Part shown: piece after piece, positions 8,651-17,653 of the stretch
Position numbering within the stretch: position 1 is the first letter of the stretch
How the letters are laid out: every line of letters begins with the position of its first letter
NCBI RefSeq assembly: GCF_900583165.1
Contig: NZ_UTKY01000075.1
Location: 57,942-121,941 of the forward strand
Direction: 5' to 3'
DNA length: 64,000 nt
Source: Pseudomonas viridiflava
GTDB lineage: Bacteria > Pseudomonadota > Gammaproteobacteria > Pseudomonadales > Pseudomonadaceae
The notes under the pieces: model-generated
Databases searched by the model: none
Told to the model about the DNA's origin: nothing
The model's input: the letters and a program-made list of their open reading frames with translations, nothing else
Made by a program: the position numbers and the translations under genes

Positions 8651-10627
8651 ATGGCCACAACTCAGATCAATCGTGATATCTCGGTGACCAGCGTGCTGGG
8701 CACTGACACCCTGTTGTTTCGCCGCATGCGTGCGACCGAGGCGCTGTCCGAACTCAGCGAGTATGACCTTGAGCTCTACAGCGAGCGCGGCGATCTGAAG
8801 ATCGACGACGCGTTGGCCACGGCAATGACGGTAGCGGTGGACCTGCCCAGCGGCGGTCAGCGCTATTTCCATGGTATTGCCTCGCACTTTGCGATGACCG
8901 GGCGGCAGGGGCGCTTTGCCACTTACCGGGTCATCCTGCGGCCCTGGTTGTGGTTTCTGACCCTGTCTTCCAACTGCCGGATTTTTCAGGACAAGAGTGT
9001 GCCGCAGATTCTCAAGGAGGTCTTTTCGCGCTACACCATCGCCGATGTCGACATGTCCCATCTGAGCAGCGCTTATGCCGCACTGACCTATTGCGTGCAA
9101 TACCGCGAGACTGACTTCAACTTTGTCAGCAGGTTGATGGAGCAGGAGGGTATCTACTACTTCTTTGAAAGTGTTGAGGGCCGTCACACCCTGGTCCTGG
9201 CGGATGGCTACGGCGCCCACAAACCAGCCCCTGGTTTCGAGCAGGTGCGCTATATGCCCGCCGAAGGCGAACGCTTGAGCGAGACCGACGCCATCTACCA
9301 GTGGAGCATGAGTGGCGATGTCGGCCCCGGGATTTATTCGCTGCAGGATTTCGACTTTGAAAAACCTATGGCCAACCTGCTGGTCAAGTCGACCCAGACG
9401 CGTAAGCACGATCAGTCGGGGCACGAGTATTACGACTATCCGGGGCGCTACAGTGAACGCAAGCAGGGTGAAAATTATGCGCGCAACTTGATTGAATCCT
9501 GCCATACGCGCTATGAGCGCGTGCAGGGCGAAACCGGCGCGCGGGGGCTGTTCCCCGGAGCGCTGATGACCCTCACTGATCACCCGCGCAGTGATCAGAA
9601 CTGCCAGGTGCTGATTGTTCGCGCCTCCTATGCAGTGTCCTCGGATACGTACGAGCCGATGCCGCTCGCGCAGCCGACGCCGGTTATGACGTGCGTATTC
9701 GAGGCGCTGTCGAAACAACAGGAATTCCGTCCGGCTCGCCAGGCGCGCAAACCCCTGATGCACGGCCCGCAGACCGCGATGGTGGTGGGCAAACAGGGGG
9801 AGGAGGTCTGGACCGACCAATACGGGCGGATCAAAGTGCAGTTTCACTGGGACCGTGAAGGCCAGCGCGACGAAACCAGCTCGTGCTGGATTCGCGTGGC
9901 CCAGGGCTGGGCCGGTAACCGCTGGGGCAGTCTGTATACGCCGCGGATCGGCCAGGAGGTGGTCGTCAGCTTCCTGGAAGGTGATCCCGACCAACCGCTG
10001 GTCACCGGTAGCGTCTACAACGCCGACACGATGCCGCCCTGTGCGCTACCGGAACACGCCACGCGCTCGACGCTCAAGAGCAACTCCTCGAAGGGAGGAG
10101 GGGGCTATAACGAGCTGCGCTTCGAAGACAAGAAGGGCTCGGAACAGGTGTTCCTGCATGCTCAGAAAAACTTCGACCAGCGGGTACTCCAGGACGCGCT
10201 GGACTGGGTCGGCGGCGATCGCCATTCCAAGGTGGACCACGACCTGCGTGAGCATGTCGGCGGCGAGCGGCACTCGACGGTGGTGGGTCATCGCAACGAG
10301 AAGGCTGGCGGCGATGTGTCGCTGTCCTCGGGGGCCAATATGGTCATCGACGGCGCGATGAAAACCGGTGTGACAGCGGGTGGGGATGTGTTTATCAAGG
10401 GCGGCGAGAATGTGGTGATTGAGGCGGGCTCGGCCATCACCCTGAAAGTGGGCTCGACTTACTTGACCCTGAACTCGGCGATGGTTGCAGCGTCCGTGGT
10501 TGCTGCGTCGATCATTCCTCAGCCTCAACCCGCCGCTGCATCGGCCGCCAATGCTCTGGCTAAGGCGGCTGCCACCGAGCCCGCTGGGGAGCCATTGCTG
10601 CCCGAGGCGGCGGATGATGGCAAGTAA
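8651..10627 (+). CDS. vgrG: T6SS spike protein VgrG (TssI)
   Basis: VgrG is the trimeric spike at the tip of the T6SS needle. It has 658 residues with a gp27-like N-terminal part (phage tail hub fold, about 1-360), a gp5 OB-fold region (EEVWTDQYGRIKVQFHWDREG) and the VgrG signature SCWIRVAQGWAGNRWGSLYT and IGQEVVVSFLEGDPDQPLVTG. It then has a beta-helix-like C-terminal section with repeated GGD / GGE units (about 510-610). The last 45 residues or so are Ala/Pro-rich low complexity and resemble no enzymatic domain, so this is a plain structural VgrG. AGG(C)TGGAGGG lies just before ATG 8651. No cargo or adaptor gene follows. Confidence 0.95.
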   Translation: MATTQINRDISVTSVLGTDTLLFRRMRATEALSELSEYDLELYSERGDLKIDDALATAMTVAVDLPSGGQRYFHGIASHFAMTGRQGRFATYRVILRPWLWFLTLSSNCRIFQDKSVPQILKEVFSRYTIADVDMSHLSSAYAALTYCVQYRETDFNFVSRLMEQEGIYYFFESVEGRHTLVLADGYGAHKPAPGFEQVRYMPAEGERLSETDAIYQWSMSGDVGPGIYSLQDFDFEKPMANLLVKSTQTRKHDQSGHEYYDYPGRYSERKQGENYARNLIESCHTRYERVQGETGARGLFPGALMTLTDHPRSDQNCQVLIVRASYAVSSDTYEPMPLAQPTPVMTCVFEALSKQQEFRPARQARKPLMHGPQTAMVVGKQGEEVWTDQYGRIKVQFHWDREGQRDETSSCWIRVAQGWAGNRWGSLYTPRIGQEVVVSFLEGDPDQPLVTGSVYNADTMPPCALPEHATRSTLKSNSSKGGGGYNELRFEDKKGSEQVFLHAQKNFDQRVLQDALDWVGGDRHSKVDHDLREHVGGERHSTVVGHRNEKAGGDVSLSSGANMVIDGAMKTGVTAGGDVFIKGGENVVIEAGSAITLKVGSTYLTLNSAMVAASVVAASIIPQPQPAAASAANALAKAAATEPAGEPLLPEAADDGK

Positions 10628-10672
10628 CTTGAAGCATCGGTCTCTACACGGCGTTGAGCTGTACGCTGAACC

Positions 10673-10698
10673 TGTGGGAGGGGGCATGCCCCCGATGG
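10673..10698 (+). repeat. Single REP sequence
   Basis: TGTGGGAGGGGGCATGCCCC followed by CGATGG. It is a REP palindrome with the same outer stem as the doublets elsewhere in this window, but the loop-proximal bases read GCATGC instead of GCTTGC. It is the only unpaired REP seen here and sits at the left side of the structured repeat. Confidence 0.85.
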
Positions 10699-10704
10699 CT
10701 TTGT

Positions 10705-10920
10705 GTTGGCCGCCGGAGCTTTTTGGTCGGAGTACATATCCGTTATCTGGGTAACGGCTGCTATGGGTTCCGCTCTTAGAGCGGGTCACTTTTGGAAGAG
10801 CCCAAAAGTAACCAAAAACGCTTCGCCCCACCACTCGGTGCCTCGCCTAGGCTCGTCATGCCCTGTCTTCGGCCAGCGTGGTTAACGGGGTGCTTGAGAT
10901 CAAGATCAGGATCAGAAGCC
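10705..10920. repeat. Structured dispersed Pseudomonas intergenic repeat
   Basis: Three adjacent hairpins are visible. The first is CCGTTA / TAACGG at 10740-10757, the second CCGCTC / GAGCGG at 10770-10784, and the third a 30-base hairpin at 10784-10813 with 11 pairs and one mismatch (GGTCACTTTTGG against CCAAAAGTAACC). They are followed by a conserved-looking tail (CACTCGGTGCCTCGCCTAGG near 10832, then GGCCAGCGTGGTTAACGGGG near 10871). From memory, very similar sequence recurs in intergenic regions of many Pseudomonas genomes, usually longer between those two tail blocks, so this copy looks internally deleted. Boundaries are approximate. I know of no assigned function. Confidence 0.6.
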
Positions 10921-11009
10921 AAATCTAAAGCCAGCGCCCGCATCAGCATTGCGGGTTTGGTTTGCGTCGATGGTTATGTGGATGCCTATGCCTATGAAGA
11001 GAAGAATGT

Positions 11010-12341
11010 ATGTCCTGGAATAACAAAGTCATCTGGTCCGAAGGCATGCTGTTGCAGCCCCAGCACCTGCAACAGCATGACCGTTTCTTGCAAACCCAGC
11101 TGCAAGCCCGGGTTGGCAATTTGCGGGCTTACGGCTGGGGTTTTTCGAGGGTGGAAATCGACCCGCAGCAATTGGCGATGGGCAAGTTTTCGTTGTTGTC
11201 CTTCAGTGGTGTTATGCCCGATGGTACGCCGGTCGGCCTGCCTTTTGCCGATGAAATGCCGTTACCGCTGAACATTCCTGACGACGCGCGCAATTTGACT
11301 GTGGTGTTGGCGCTGCCCAGCCTGCGCTCCGGTGTGCCTGAGGTGGACGACAACCCCAGCCCCGAAAATTTCGCCCGTCAGCGCAGCAGCGAATACGAAG
11401 CGTGGGACAGCAATGGCCTGGACAGCAGTGCGTTGATGAGCATTGGCAAGCTGCGCTTGCGCCTGGCGTTTGAGCACGAAGTGGCGGATACCTGCACCAC
11501 CCTCGGCATTGCCCATGTGGTGGAAAAACGCGCCGATAACAGCGTATTGCTCGACCGCGATTATTGCCCGCCATGCCTGGATATCCGTGCGGCTGGGCCC
11601 TTGGCTGGGTTTATCGATGAGCTGCAGGGCCTGATTCAGCAGCGAGCCGATGCGCTGGCGACGCGCCTGAACCAGCCCGACGGCAGCGGAGCGGCGCAGA
11701 TCGCGGATTTCCTGCTGTTGCAGGTGCTCAATCGCAACATGCCGTTGATGCGCCACCTGGCGTCAATGAGCGGCCTGCATCCGGAGCAGCTCTATCGCGA
11801 TCTTGCAGCCCTTGCCGGGGAGTTGGCGACGTTCACCCGTGAGGATAAATGCGCTGCCGTGTATCCCGCTTACCGCCATGTGGCGTTGGCGCAGACCTTC
11901 GCGCCGGTGATGCTCGACCTGCGGCGTACATTGTTTGCGGTGATGGATGCGCGGGCCATCCCCATTGCGCTCGAAGAACGTCAATACGGTATTCATGTGG
12001 CGGTGCTGCCGGATCAGGACTTGCTGCGCTCGGCCACCTTCATCCTCGCGGTGCAGGCGCACCTATCAGCCGACAGCGTGCGCGATGGCTTCCCTCCTCA
12101 CGTCAAGATCGGCTCGGTAGAGAAAATCCGCGACCTGGTGAACCTGCAATTGCCAGGTGTCGGTCTGCGTGCGTTGCCGGTGGCGCCGCGGCAGTTGCCG
12201 TTCCATGCCGGGTTTACCTACTTCGAGCTCGACCGCAGCAGCGAATATTGGCAATTGCTCAGCCAGTCGGCAGGCTTTGCGATACATATCGCCGGAGAGT
12301 TTCCAGGGCTGTGCATGCAGTTTTGGGCGATTCGTAGTTAA
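11010..12341 (+). CDS. tssK: T6SS baseplate-membrane connector TssK
   Basis: TssK links the T6SS baseplate to the TssJLM membrane complex and resembles phage receptor-binding proteins. It has 443 residues, full length. The N-terminal signature NKVIWSEGMLLQPQHLQQHD is diagnostic, followed by the conserved FLLLQVLNRNMPLMRHLAS and a C-terminal head ending FELDRSSEYWQLL then GLCMQFWAIRS. ATG 11010 is preceded by GAAGAGAAG. Unusually, tssK is cut off from vgrG by a repeat-filled 382-base gap and is the last gene of the cluster; tssL and tssM, its usual neighbours, are not in the window. It converges on nuoN. Confidence 0.95.
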   Translation: MSWNNKVIWSEGMLLQPQHLQQHDRFLQTQLQARVGNLRAYGWGFSRVEIDPQQLAMGKFSLLSFSGVMPDGTPVGLPFADEMPLPLNIPDDARNLTVVLALPSLRSGVPEVDDNPSPENFARQRSSEYEAWDSNGLDSSALMSIGKLRLRLAFEHEVADTCTTLGIAHVVEKRADNSVLLDRDYCPPCLDIRAAGPLAGFIDELQGLIQQRADALATRLNQPDGSGAAQIADFLLLQVLNRNMPLMRHLASMSGLHPEQLYRDLAALAGELATFTREDKCAAVYPAYRHVALAQTFAPVMLDLRRTLFAVMDARAIPIALEERQYGIHVAVLPDQDLLRSATFILAVQAHLSADSVRDGFPPHVKIGSVEKIRDLVNLQLPGVGLRALPVAPRQLPFHAGFTYFELDRSSEYWQLLSQSAGFAIHIAGEFPGLCMQFWAIRS

Positions 12342-12390
12342 TGCGATCGCGCTTAACGCGGCACTGAACCTCGTTGAATCATCCCCATAA

Positions 12391-12416
12391 AAAACGGCGC
12401 CCTAAGGCGCCGTTTT
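12391..12416. terminator. Bidirectional terminator between tssK and nuoN
   Basis: Perfect 11-bp stem AAAACGGCGCC / GGCGCCGTTTT with loop CTAA. T-rich tracts exist on both strands (TTTTGTTT rightward, TTTTTTATGG leftward). It serves tssK on + and the nuo operon on -. Confidence 0.93.
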
Positions 12417-12439
12417 GTTTACCGCATCACTCTCAGCGA

Positions 12440-13903
12440 TCAAACGCCCAACACCGCGTGCTGCACCAGGGTCAGCAACGGTTGTGGGTACACACCCAGG
12501 AAGAACGCGAGCAGGGCGATAGCCAGCAGCATCACGCCGCCTGCCTTCTGTTCCCAATGCAACTCGGCATCCACACGGCGCAGGTTTGGTTCGATCAGGT
12601 ACAGGGTCACCATCACGCGCAGGTAGTAGAACACGCCAATGGCGGAGCCCAGTACCAGGGAGGCCACCAACCACCATTCGTGCGCTTCAACACCGGTAGC
12701 CACGATGTAGAACTTGCCGATAAAGCCTGCCGTCAGCGGAATACCGGCCAGGGACAGCATCATTACGGTAAGTACGGCGGTCAGGTACGGACGACGCCAG
12801 AACAGGCCGCGATACTCGTACAGGGCGTCGGCGTCACGGCCTTTGAACGGCGAAGACATCAGCGTGATCACGCCGAATGCGCCAAGGCTGGTGATCACGT
12901 AGGTGACCAGGTACACGCCCATGGCTTCCACGGCCAGGCCCTTGCTCGCCACCAGGGCGATCAGCAGGTAGCCGAAGTGGGCGATGGAGGAGTAACCCAG
13001 CAGACGCTTGAGGTTGTTCTGGGTCAGCGCCAAGAGGTTACCGAACAGGATCGACGCAATGGCGATCACGGTCAGCACGTTGCTCAGCACGCCGGTGTTG
13101 GCGGCAGGGGAGATCTGGAACAGACGCACCATCACCGCAAACACAGCAACCTTCGACGCCGTGGCCAGGAACGCGGCCACCGGCGCCGGGGCGCCTTCGT
13201 ACACGTCTGGGGTCCACAGGTGGAATGGCACCAAGGAGAGCTTGAATGCCAGGCCGATCAGCATCATCGCCAGGCCCAGTTGGGCGATTGGCGCAGGCAT
13301 GTTGGTAGTGGCCAGGGCGTGACCGATACCGGTGAAACTCAGGCTGCCGGCTTCGGCGTAGAGCAGGGCCATACCAAACAACAGGAACGCAGAACCGGCG
13401 GCCGACAGCACCATGTACTTGATGCCGGCTTCCAGGGAGCGCTTGTTGAAGAAGGCGTAGGCCACCAGGCCGTAGGTCGGGATCGACAGCAGTTCCAGGC
13501 CGATGAACAGGCCGGCCAGGTGCTGAGCGCTGACCAGCACGATACCGCCGGCCGCAGCCAGCAGGATCAGCAGGTACAGCTCTTCCTTGTTGCCTGGGTA
13601 ACCGGTGCCGCCTTCGCCCATGTAGGCGTGGGCGAGGGTGACGCACGCCAGGGTCGCGACCAGGATCAACGCGATGTACAGCAATGCGAAGTCATCGATC
13701 ATCATCAATGGCGTAACCGCCAGTGGCGCGACCTTAAGGGCCGGGATGATCGACAGCAGGGCCAGGTTCAGACCGGCACAAGACAGCAGGAACGTTTGCG
13801 AGTGATTGCGGCGCCAGGCGATCGCCAGCATCACCGCCACAACGGTGAGGCTGGTAATCAGCAGCGGCGCAAGCGCGATAAAGTGTTGGATCGTGAATTC
13901 CAT
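12440..13903 (-). CDS. nuoN: NADH-quinone oxidoreductase subunit N
   Basis: Membrane antiporter-like subunit of complex I (NADH:ubiquinone oxidoreductase), one of three proton-pumping modules. From ATG 13903 (MEFTIQHFIALAPLLITSL) it has 487 residues, the normal size; an upstream in-frame start would extend into nuoM. About 14 hydrophobic helices are apparent. Conserved charged positions in helices include FIGLELLSIPTYGLVAY and VPFHLWTPDVYEGAPAPVAAF. It is the last gene of the 13-gene nuo operon, 7 bases after nuoM, and ends before the shared terminator at 12391-12416. Confidence 0.96.
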   Translation of the reverse strand: MEFTIQHFIALAPLLITSLTVVAVMLAIAWRRNHSQTFLLSCAGLNLALLSIIPALKVAPLAVTPLMMIDDFALLYIALILVATLACVTLAHAYMGEGGTGYPGNKEELYLLILLAAAGGIVLVSAQHLAGLFIGLELLSIPTYGLVAYAFFNKRSLEAGIKYMVLSAAGSAFLLFGMALLYAEAGSLSFTGIGHALATTNMPAPIAQLGLAMMLIGLAFKLSLVPFHLWTPDVYEGAPAPVAAFLATASKVAVFAVMVRLFQISPAANTGVLSNVLTVIAIASILFGNLLALTQNNLKRLLGYSSIAHFGYLLIALVASKGLAVEAMGVYLVTYVITSLGAFGVITLMSSPFKGRDADALYEYRGLFWRRPYLTAVLTVMMLSLAGIPLTAGFIGKFYIVATGVEAHEWWLVASLVLGSAIGVFYYLRVMVTLYLIEPNLRRVDAELHWEQKAGGVMLLAIALLAFFLGVYPQPLLTLVQHAVLGV

Positions 13904-13910
13904 AGCGCTC

Positions 13911-15443
13911 TTACCGGGCCGAAGCGAGTTGAGAGAAGGCGGTGCCGAACCACTGCTGCACGCCATGCATCGTTGCGGCAGAAGTGTCCAGGAACGGTTG
14001 CGGGTACACGCCGATGTAGATCAGCAGTACCGCAAGGCCGAGCACCATGATCAGTTCGCGAGCATCCATCCCTTGCAGGACGGTGTCGGACTTGGCCGGG
14101 CCGAAATAGGCGCGGTGGATCATGATCAGCGAGTAGACCGAACCGAACACCAGGCCGGAGGTGGCAATGGCGCTGATCCACGGCGTTTGCACGAAGGCAC
14201 CCATCAAGATCAGGAACTCGCCAATAAAGTTACCGGTACCCGGCAAGCCCAAGGATGCGGCGGCGAAGAACAGGCTGATGGCCGGCAGGTACGCGATGCG
14301 CGACCACACGCCACCCATTTCACGCATGTCACGGGTGTGCAGGCGCTCGTACAGCTGGCCACTCAGGATAAAGAGCGCAGCGGCGGAGACACCGTGGGCC
14401 AACATCTGGATCACCGCGCCTTGCAGCGCCAGTTGGCTGCCGGAGTAGATGCCGATCAGTACGAAACCCATGTGGGAAACGGACGAGAAGGCAATCAGAC
14501 GCTTGATGTCGGTTTGCGCGAACGCCAGGAACGCACCGTAGAAGATCCCGATCAGACCCAGGGTCATCGCAATCGGCGCGAACTCTGCCGAAGCATTAGG
14601 GAACAGCGGCAGGGCGAAACGCAGCAGGCCATAGGCAGCGGTTTTCAGCAGGATACCGGCGAGATCGACGGAACCCGCAGTCGGCGCCTGGGCGTGAGCA
14701 TCAGGCAACCAGGAATGGAACGGCACCACCGGCAGCTTCACCGCGAAGGCGATGAAGAAGCCCAGCATCAGGATGTACTCGGTGGTCAGGGACATCTTGG
14801 TTTTCAACAGGTCGGCGTAGTTGAACGTAATCACGCCGGTGTTGTTGAAGTTGACCAGTACCAGGCCCAGGATCGCCACCAACATGATCAGGCCGGAAGC
14901 CTGGGTGAAGATGAAGAACTTGGTCGCTGCGTAGATCCGGGTTTTCTTGCCGTCCGAAGAGCTGTGACCCCAGAGCGCGATGAGGAAGTACATCGGCACC
15001 AGCATCATTTCCCAGAAGAAGAAGAACATGAACAGGTCGAGGGCGAGGAACACGCCAACCACACCGCCCAGGATCCACATCAGGTTCAGGTGGAAGAAAC
15101 CCACGTGACGCTGAATCTCTTTCCAGGAGCAGAGTACCGAGAGGATACCCAGCAGGCCGGTCAGCAGGATCATCAACAGTGACAGGCCGTCGAGGGCCAG
15201 GTGCACGTTGATGCCGAAGCGCTGGATCCACACGTGCTTGAATTCAAGCGCGAACGTTGGATCGACACCCGGTGCCGGAGCAAATGAATAGTCGCCATGG
15301 GCCCACAGCCAGAGGCCGAGCGCGAGTTCCAAGGACATGGTCAGCAACGCAATCCAGCGGGGGAGGGTGGCGCCGAAGCGTTCACCCATCCAGCAGAGCA
15401 GGCCGCCGATAAAGGGGATCAGGATTAGCCAGGGCAGAATCAT
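13911..15443 (-). CDS. nuoM: NADH-quinone oxidoreductase subunit M
   Basis: Antiporter-like proton-pumping subunit of complex I in the inner membrane, 510 residues. It has about 14 hydrophobic helices, with the MrpD-like signature FFFFWEMMLVPMYFLIALWG and the conserved loop VPFHSWLPDAHAQAPTAGSV. It starts at ATG 15443 (MILPWLILIPFIGGLLCWMG), 49 bases after the end of nuoL, the largest spacing in this part of the operon. Confidence 0.97.
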   Translation of the reverse strand: MILPWLILIPFIGGLLCWMGERFGATLPRWIALLTMSLELALGLWLWAHGDYSFAPAPGVDPTFALEFKHVWIQRFGINVHLALDGLSLLMILLTGLLGILSVLCSWKEIQRHVGFFHLNLMWILGGVVGVFLALDLFMFFFFWEMMLVPMYFLIALWGHSSSDGKKTRIYAATKFFIFTQASGLIMLVAILGLVLVNFNNTGVITFNYADLLKTKMSLTTEYILMLGFFIAFAVKLPVVPFHSWLPDAHAQAPTAGSVDLAGILLKTAAYGLLRFALPLFPNASAEFAPIAMTLGLIGIFYGAFLAFAQTDIKRLIAFSSVSHMGFVLIGIYSGSQLALQGAVIQMLAHGVSAAALFILSGQLYERLHTRDMREMGGVWSRIAYLPAISLFFAAASLGLPGTGNFIGEFLILMGAFVQTPWISAIATSGLVFGSVYSLIMIHRAYFGPAKSDTVLQGMDARELIMVLGLAVLLIYIGVYPQPFLDTSAATMHGVQQWFGTAFSQLASAR

Positions 15444-15492
15444 GACAGGCTCGTTTCCTTTCGCAAGTTCGCAAAGTTGGCAAAGTTCATAA

Positions 15493-17346
15493 TCAGACCG
15501 CTACCACAACGATGGCGCCAATCACCAGAACCGCACCGGCAGCCATGGAAGCGGCGTACCAACGTAACTGGCCGGTCTCGCTGCGGCTCAGGGCGGTGTG
15601 ACCGGCCTTGGCGGCGCGCGGGATCAAACCGATGGTCTGGTCGAGCGGGTCTTTGCGCAGTACATGGCTGATGGCCAGGTAAGGCTTGACGAACAGTTTG
15701 TCGTAGATCCAGTCGAAGCCCCAGGCAGCGAACCACCAGGCCGACAGGAAGCGGCCAATGCCACTGTTGGCAACGCCCGTTACAAAGCGACGCTTGCCGA
15801 GGAACAGCAGCGCGGCCAGCAGGATACCGGCGATGGCGATAGCACCCGAAGCGATTTCCAGGCTGTGCTTGGCTGCGCCACCGGCATGGCCGGCGCTCTC
15901 TGGCAGTACGCCAGCGAGTGGCGGTGTGATCAGGGCGCCGATGAAGGTCGACAGCACGATCAGTACCGACAATGGCAACCAGTGCGAAATGCCGTGACCT
16001 GCGTGCGCTTCGGTCTTGGCTTCACCGTGGAAGGTGATGAAGATCAGGCGGAAGGTGTACAGCGAGGTCATGAACGCACCCACCAGGCCTGCGTACAGCA
16101 GGTTCTGGTTACCGCTGGCGAAAGCCTCCCAGAGGATTTCATCCTTCGAGTAGAAACCTGCGGTCACCAGCGGCAGGGCGGCCAGGGCGGCACCACCGAC
16201 GATGAAGCTGGCGTAGGCCAGTGGCAGTTTCTTCCACAGGCCGCCCATCTTGAAGATGTTCTGCTCGTGGTGGCAGGCAACGATCACCGCACCGGAGGCA
16301 AGGAACAGCAGGGCCTTGAAGAAGGCGTGGGTCATCAGGTGGAAGATCGCCGCGTCCCAGGCACCAACGCCCAGGGCCAGGAACATGTAGCCGATCTGGC
16401 TCATGGTCGAGTAGGCGAGGATCCGCTTGATGTCGGTCTGTACCAGCGCAGCAAAACCGGCCAGAACCAGGGTCACGCCGCCAACGATGCCTACCAGGTG
16501 CAGGATGTCCGGCGCCAGGGTGAACAGGCCGTGGGTACGGGCGATCAGGTAGACACCGGCGGTTACCATGGTTGCCGCGTGAATCAGTGCGGAAACAGGG
16601 GTAGGACCGGCCATCGCGTCCGCCAGCCAGGTTTGCAGCGGCAGTTGCGCGGACTTACCCACGGCGCCGCCCAGCAGCATCAGGGTCGCCAGGGTGATCC
16701 AGAAGTCGCCAACCTGGAATTTCTGCGGTGCCAGCACTAGCAGTTCCTGGATGTTCAGCGTGCCCACCTGTTGGAACAGGATAAACAGGCCGATGGCCAT
16801 GAACACGTCGCCGATACGGGTAACGATAAACGCCTTGAGCGCCGCGTTACCGTTTTTGCGGTTGCTGTAGTAGAAACCGATCAACAGGTACGAGCACAGG
16901 CCCACGCCTTCCCAGCCGAAGTACAGGAACAACAGGTTATCGCCCAGCACCAGGAACAGCATGCTGGCGATAAACAGGTTGGTGTACGAGAAGAAACGCG
17001 AGTAACCGGCTTCACCGCGCATGTACCAGGACGCGAACAGGTGGATCAAAAAGCCTACACCCACCACCACGCCCAGCATGGTGATCGACAGGCCGTCGAC
17101 GTAGAGGGCGAAGTTAGGCTTGAAGCCTTCTACCGACATCCACTGCCACAGCACCAGGGTGTAGTGACCGCCTTCCGGCGGCGCCACGTTGAATTGCCAG
17201 ATGACGTAGGCGGCCACAATGGCGGACAAGCCAATGGAACCGACGCCGATCAAGGCCGAGAGGTTTTCTGACCAGCGCCCGCGAGAGAACGACAGCAGCA
17301 GGAAACCGATCAGGGGAAATACGAAAGTCAGAAAGATCATGTTCAT
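15493..17346 (-). CDS. nuoL: NADH-quinone oxidoreductase subunit L
   Basis: Distal antiporter-like subunit of complex I, 617 residues, with about 16 membrane helices. The C-terminal part carries the long lateral helix that runs along the membrane arm. Signatures are YFGWEGVGLCSYLLIGFYY and LPLQTWLADAMAGPTPVSAL, followed by LIHAATMVTAGVYLIAR. It starts at ATG 17346, overlapping the nuoK stop by 4 bases (ATGA). A second in-frame ATG two codons on is less likely because of the coupling. Confidence 0.97.
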   Translation of the reverse strand: MNMIFLTFVFPLIGFLLLSFSRGRWSENLSALIGVGSIGLSAIVAAYVIWQFNVAPPEGGHYTLVLWQWMSVEGFKPNFALYVDGLSITMLGVVVGVGFLIHLFASWYMRGEAGYSRFFSYTNLFIASMLFLVLGDNLLFLYFGWEGVGLCSYLLIGFYYSNRKNGNAALKAFIVTRIGDVFMAIGLFILFQQVGTLNIQELLVLAPQKFQVGDFWITLATLMLLGGAVGKSAQLPLQTWLADAMAGPTPVSALIHAATMVTAGVYLIARTHGLFTLAPDILHLVGIVGGVTLVLAGFAALVQTDIKRILAYSTMSQIGYMFLALGVGAWDAAIFHLMTHAFFKALLFLASGAVIVACHHEQNIFKMGGLWKKLPLAYASFIVGGAALAALPLVTAGFYSKDEILWEAFASGNQNLLYAGLVGAFMTSLYTFRLIFITFHGEAKTEAHAGHGISHWLPLSVLIVLSTFIGALITPPLAGVLPESAGHAGGAAKHSLEIASGAIAIAGILLAALLFLGKRRFVTGVANSGIGRFLSAWWFAAWGFDWIYDKLFVKPYLAISHVLRKDPLDQTIGLIPRAAKAGHTALSRSETGQLRWYAASMAAGAVLVIGAIVVVAV

Positions 17347-17651
17347 CCGCGCATCTCACTGGCAGCGTCGATATCAAGCGTGTGGAAGCGACGATACAGT
17401 TGCAGCAGGATCGCCAGGCCAATACTGGCCTCGGCGGCTGCCAGGCTGATCACCAGGATGAACATGACTTGTCCATCCGGCTGGCCCCAACGTGCACCGG
17501 CAACAATGAAGGCCAGTGCGGCGGCGTTCATCATGATTTCCAGGCTCATCAACACGAACAGAATGTTACGGCGAACCATCAGGCCGACCAGGCCAAGGCA
17601 GAACAGGATGCCGGCGACCGCCAGACCATGCTCCAAAGGGATAGCAGGCAT
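17343..17651 (-). CDS. nuoK: NADH-quinone oxidoreductase subunit K
   Basis: Small membrane subunit of complex I, 102 residues with three helices. The conserved acidic residues of the proton channel are in VLMSLEIMMNAAAL and SLAAAEASIGLAILLQLYR. Two in-frame ATG codons exist, at 17657 (overlapping the nuoJ stop) and 17651. I choose 17651, because the AAGGAG ribosome site lies about 8 bases before it but only 2 before the other, and because family members start MPAIPLEHGL or similar. Confidence 0.95.
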   Translation of the reverse strand: MPAIPLEHGLAVAGILFCLGLVGLMVRRNILFVLMSLEIMMNAAALAFIVAGARWGQPDGQVMFILVISLAAAEASIGLAILLQLYRRFHTLDIDAASEMRG

Positions 17652-17653
17652 CG

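Larger units (their letters stand above)
10628..11009. other. vgrG-tssK gap: one REP and a structured repeat
   Basis: This 382-base gap carries a single REP sequence at 10673-10698 and a longer structured repeat at about 10705-10920. A terminator-like hairpin lies at 10937-10955 (CCCGCA, 7-base loop, TGCGGG, then TTTGG). No convincing gene is present: open frames running through it do not have a family signature. The ribosome site for tssK (GAAGAGAAG) is at its end. In most T6SS clusters this place is occupied by effector and immunity genes. Confidence 0.75.
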
